Assembly: GCF_014982785.1 (NCBI RefSeq)
Contig: NZ_JADCKB010000024.1
Span: 1-44,266, forward strand
Length of the DNA: 44,266 bases
Direction of reading: 5' to 3'
Source of the DNA: Ructibacterium gallinarum
GTDB taxonomy: Bacteria > Bacillota > Clostridia > Monoglobales > Monoglobaceae
The notes under the pieces were generated by a model. It did no database searches, was not told where the DNA came from, and saw only the letters and a list, made by a program, of their open reading frames with translations. The translations under genes and the position numbers were made by a program. Each line of letters opens with the position of its first letter. Positions within the stretch are counted from its first letter, which is position 1. Shown here piece by piece: positions 41,360-44,266 of the stretch.

Positions 41360-41603
41360 GTTCTGTGTCCTCCTGTAATTCTGCTTTGTATTCCTCCGGC
41401 AGTTCAAATTTGCCCGTGGAATAGGCTTTGAGCAAAGCCGTGAGCGTTTTGTTGTCAATATTGACCGTTTTCACAAGCTGAACAATCTGCAAGTTTTCAG
41501 CTTCAACCTTTTGCGTTTCCAAACTGCGGACTTTCTTTTGAAGCTCCGCAATTTTTTCTTTTGTTTTTAAAATATCTTTCTCAATTTTTTCAATCGTTGC
41601 CAT
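41343..41603 (-). CDS. DUF4315 coiled-coil protein
   Basis: This 86-residue protein belongs to the DUF4315 family of element-backbone proteins. Residues 1-40 form a coiled coil (KIEKDILKTKEKIAELQKKV), followed by the conserved LVKTVNIDNKTLTALLKAYS segment. The ATG follows AAGGAG. It overlaps the start of the DUF4366 gene by 17 nt, which suggests coupled translation. Function is unknown; co-occurrence with NlpC/P60, DUF4366 and TopB is the family's hallmark. Confidence 0.85.
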   Translation of the reverse strand: MATIEKIEKDILKTKEKIAELQKKVRSLETQKVEAENLQIVQLVKTVNIDNKTLTALLKAYSTGKFELPEEYKAELQEDTEHEKQA

Positions 41604-41627
41604 TGTTAAATCAACTCCTTAATTTTT

Positions 41628-44057
41628 TTAGTTTCCGCCAAGTCTGCCGTAGGCAAAGAAATGGCTTTGCCAATAACTCGTATTGACGCTTGTATATTGG
41701 ATCGGGTTCCCCGCGTGTATCATCATTCCGTCGCCCACATAGATGCCGATATGAGATATTTCGTTTGTGGCATATGTACCCTTAAAGAAAATGAGGTCGC
41801 CCGGCTTTGCCTCCTGCGGCGATACTCTGGCGCATTGGTTATAAATGCCCTGCGCGGTCGTCCTTGAAAGAGGATATACGCCGGAATTGCTGAACACCCA
41901 GCACACAAAACCGCTGCAATCAAAACTTGTGGCAGGCGTGGAACCGCCCCAGACATAGGGGAACCCTAAGTATTTTTCCGCTTCGGTTATCAGCCGCCGG
42001 AATGTTTCGTCCGTCAAGGCTTCGCCCGGTATGGTGTAGACCGGCCCGTCACTCTCGTTTGCGTAAATATCATCGGCAAATAGATAGTCCCGGTTTCCCT
42101 TGCTTTCAAGGTAAATGTAATACAACTCCCGCTGATCTGCGGTAAGCGTCTGTGTAAAACCGTCGTTGGTAAGCGTTACGTTCAGTATTTTGTAGTCATA
42201 AGTATTTCCGTCCCCGTCCGTGCGCCGCTCGGTGGTTTCTGTTATCCGTAAATGGTATTGCGAATTGAAAAGCTCGTCAAGAGCGCCCTTAATATCATCG
42301 AATTTGAAATCCATATACACCGCCGTCAGGTAAGAGACAAGCTCATATGGATTGTGGCCGACCTGTGCCATGCTGTACTTGTATTCGTCATAGCCGGGAT
42401 AGTCGCTTTCAATGCGGTTGATTTTATCCTGCAAATCCTGTTCCAGCCCGGTATAGTATTCTTCCGCCGCATAGATGTCCTCGTCCTCGGCAAAGTAGGA
42501 CGACACCATAATTGAATTTGTCCCGGTTGTCAGCATAACAGAGCAGGAAGAAAGTATTGTACCAAGCCACGCGACCAAAAGCGCGATTGCAAGGATAACA
42601 CCGAATATTGCTTTATGCCGCCACACAAACGCAATAAAACGCCTTGTTGCACGTTCGGTGTTCTGCGCCGTTTTCTTTGCCGCCTTTGCGGATTGCTCCG
42701 CCCGTTTTGCCTTTTGATACTGCTTTTTTATCCGCTGTTTCTGTTGAAACTTTTTGAGCGCTGATTTTTTTAGCTGCGGGTTTTCGGCAATCGTCTTTTC
42801 ATGGATTGCCTTTACTTCCGCTTTTTCCGCGCGGTGCCGGAGCTTTGCCGCCTTTTGATACGGCGCGGCTTTTCGCTGCCCGTCAATATATTTTGCTGTT
42901 CGGACGCTGTACCGCGCCAGCGTTTCCGCCTTTTGTTCGGTCTTATGTGCCGCTTCCACAGCGGAGTTTTCATGCTCGGCCTCCGCAATTTTGCTGTGCA
43001 GCTTGCTTTTCGCGTCCTGCCCGGCATAGGAAACGGCTGTTTTCATGGGCGCAGCCGGGGAACGGTGGTACAGATCGCTTTGCGGCCGGATTTCCTTTTC
43101 AAATTTCAGCCGCGTTTTCGCTTTTTTCTTCTGTTCGTCATAAAGCCGCTGTTTTTTGATTTTCATCTTTTTCGGTAAATTCTGCTGCGCCTTATCCGCT
43201 TTCGCCCGTGCTTTTTCGGCTTTCTGTTCAAACTTCGCAACGCGGTCAAAGGGTACGCCGCCGGAGGGGGCTTGTTCGGATTTTTCCGCTTTTCCCTCCG
43301 GTTGCCCGGACAAGGTATTGTTGCCGTCCGTGCCGGCTTGTTCTGCCTTTGTACCGCTGGAACCGTCCGGCTGTTTTTCGGATTTATCATAGACAAGCCG
43401 CTGTCGTTTTCCTTTGCCTTGAGACTTTTGTTCTGCGCTGTCATTGCCGGAAGTCTGTACCCGGTCAAAGGGGATATTGCTGTCCTTATCCGCTGACATC
43501 TCGGAAAAATCAACGTCGGTATTTCTTTCAAACTCTGTTTTGTTGTCCTGCACCGCGTCGCGGATATTATACTCGTCCGCTTTTGTCTGCGGCGGCTCAT
43601 TTGTCCCAGCCGGTTCCCGTTCCGTCTCAATTTGTGAAATATCCAAATCAACCGGCTTTTGCGCCGCTTTGGTATGTTTCTGATACAAGCGGTTTTTCTG
43701 TGTTGCTGTTTGCTTTGGTGGTTCGGACTTTGGAATATCCGCATTTCTATCCTGCTTGCCGCTGTCTGCAAGCTCTGAAAAATCCTCTTGTGTTTGCTCC
43801 GGCTGTGCGTCATTATCCGGCTGCTCCTGCGGATTTTCCGGTAAATATTTCTGTTCGGTAAAATCCATTCCCAAATCTGCCTTGTCCGGCGTTTCGGCTG
43901 TTACGGTAACAGGTTCCGCGTATTCCTGCCGCGCCTGATACATCCGGTTTTTCTTTGACGGGGAAAGGGGCTGCTTTTCCTGCGGATTTTCCGCGTGCCT
44001 GCCAAGCTGAATATCCGGCCTTTTGTCCTTGACATAGCTTTCATCACGGTTTTTGAA
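41628..44057 (-). pseudogene. NlpC/P60 peptidoglycan hydrolase (CD1108 type), 5' end cut by an IS
   Basis: This encodes the transfer-channel cell-wall hydrolase. The C-terminal NlpC/P60 domain has the Cys in SFDCSGFVCW, His in SHIGIYVGD and a second His in MMIHAGNP. Before it are a TM (about 20 residues, FGVILAIALLVAWLGTI) and a Lys/Ala/Glu-rich cytosolic part. The frame is open from the stop at 41628 up to 44057 (809 codons) and then runs into the end of an IS. The first internal ATG is at 43943. The upstream codons (FKNRDESYVKDKRPDIQLGR) are of coding character, so the IS has removed the true start. It may still be translated from the internal ATG or from an IS-borne signal, but I call it disrupted. 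Confidence 0.82.
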
Positions 44058-44058
44058 G

Positions 44059-44078
44059 TGAACCCCAAAAGTTGGACA
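44059..44078 (-). repeat. Terminal inverted repeat of the right-edge IS
   Basis: The plus-strand TGAACCCCAAAAGTTGGACA starts with TG and is like IS150/IS3-group ends. It abuts the broken NlpC/P60 frame at 44057-44058. The other end is outside the window. Confidence 0.75.
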
Positions 44079-44088
44079 AATTTTAAAA

Positions 44089-44266
44089 TTAATTTGCTAA
44101 GGATTGAGTTCTAAACTGAACAGGACTCATTCCTTTTAATTTTAATGAAATTCTCTCGTTGTTATAGTAATCAATATACTTTTTTAATTCGTCTATGAAA
44201 GTGTTAACACTTTCAAATTTTTCACCATAAAACATTTCGACTTTTAATCTTCCAAAAAAATTTTCC
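44089..44266 (-). CDS. IS3/IS150-family transposase OrfB, C-terminal part
   Basis: The - strand frame entering from the right edge ends in TAA at 44091-44089. It carries the OrfB tail: FFGRLKVEMFYGEKFESVNT, then YIDYYNNERISLKLKGMSPV. OrfB is the DDE transposase made with OrfA by frameshifting. Only the last 58 residues are in the window. The element lies in the same orientation as the gene it interrupts. It differs from the IS at the left edge, so the two are not copies of one insertion. Confidence 0.9.
   Translation of the reverse strand, partial: ENFFGRLKVEMFYGEKFESVNTFIDELKKYIDYYNNERISLKLKGMSPVQFRTQSLAN

Noticed and set aside
43208-43861. Long frames on both other phases over the NlpC/P60 gene
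   Set aside because: They arise from the repetitive Lys/Ala/Gln-rich GC-biased coding of the real gene and have no recognisable domains.

Overview
The window looks like the chromosome of a spore-forming, low-to-mid GC Bacillota of the class Clostridia that carries an integrated conjugative or mobilizable element. The evidence for the host is a spoIIID gene, clostridial-type NifS/NifU/MnmA genes, consensus sigma-A promoters and strong AGGAGG ribosome binding sites. The evidence for the element is its backbone: a TndX/TnpX-like large serine recombinase, a TnpW-like protein, a Tn916 Orf7/Orf8-like sigma and HTH pair, MobC and relaxase, ArdA, TopB, and DUF4366, DUF4315 and NlpC/P60 proteins. Genus and species cannot be fixed from this sequence.

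Host part (1-14545). The window opens in the tail of an IS3-family transposase. Then come a secreted copper-amine-oxidase-like-domain protein, the arginine pair argC-argB, and a long leftward transcription unit: rnhA, nifS, nifU, mnmA, pcrA, a methyltransferase and a zinc-ribbon-tailed mscL. Next are feoB, an EamA/DMT exporter, spoIIID and tRNA-Pro(CGG) with its own promoter and terminator.

Mobile element (about 14546 to beyond the right edge). The left arm, read leftward, holds a resolvase-like protein lacking the catalytic serine, the large serine recombinase, a TnpW-like protein, a GC-rich unassigned block, an HTH protein and a sigma factor. The right arm (33334-44057) holds mobC, relaxase, a secreted protein and a membrane protein on the + strand. 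Facing it on the - strand is a translationally coupled run: NlpC/P60, DUF4315, DUF4366, topB, two ArdA genes, a 27-residue ORF and a Cys_rich_VLP protein. The first gene of that run is cut by an IS3/IS150-like insertion at the right edge. VirB4/VirD4-type genes are not in the window, so self-transfer cannot be judged.

Cargo (18330-32982). Between the sigma factor and mobC, the usual cargo slot of this element type, lies a leftward run of twelve genes for envelope-located proteins. It contains a four-helix membrane protein, YdjG-like zinc-ribbon, YdjH-like TPM-domain and YdjI-like SPFH/zinc-ribbon proteins, a TMEM43-family protein, a DUF4428 protein, a membrane winged-helix/zinc-ribbon protein, three lipoproteins and two SLH (cell-wall-anchored) proteins. 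One SLH protein carries EF-Tu domains 2 and 3 without the GTPase domain. A neighbouring rightward pair encodes a solute-binding lipoprotein and a two-helix transmembrane LuxR-type regulator, with no permease. My inference is a mobile envelope-sensing or membrane-stress module related to the Bacillus ydjFGHI system, with its own surface sensor.

Control. The sigma-factor gene and the mobC-relaxase unit share the same promoter-like motif (TTGTAA, 18 bp, TACCTATAT), suggesting the element co-regulates its regulation and transfer modules. The sensor-pair leader RNA and the mobC leader both contain hairpins that could act as switches.
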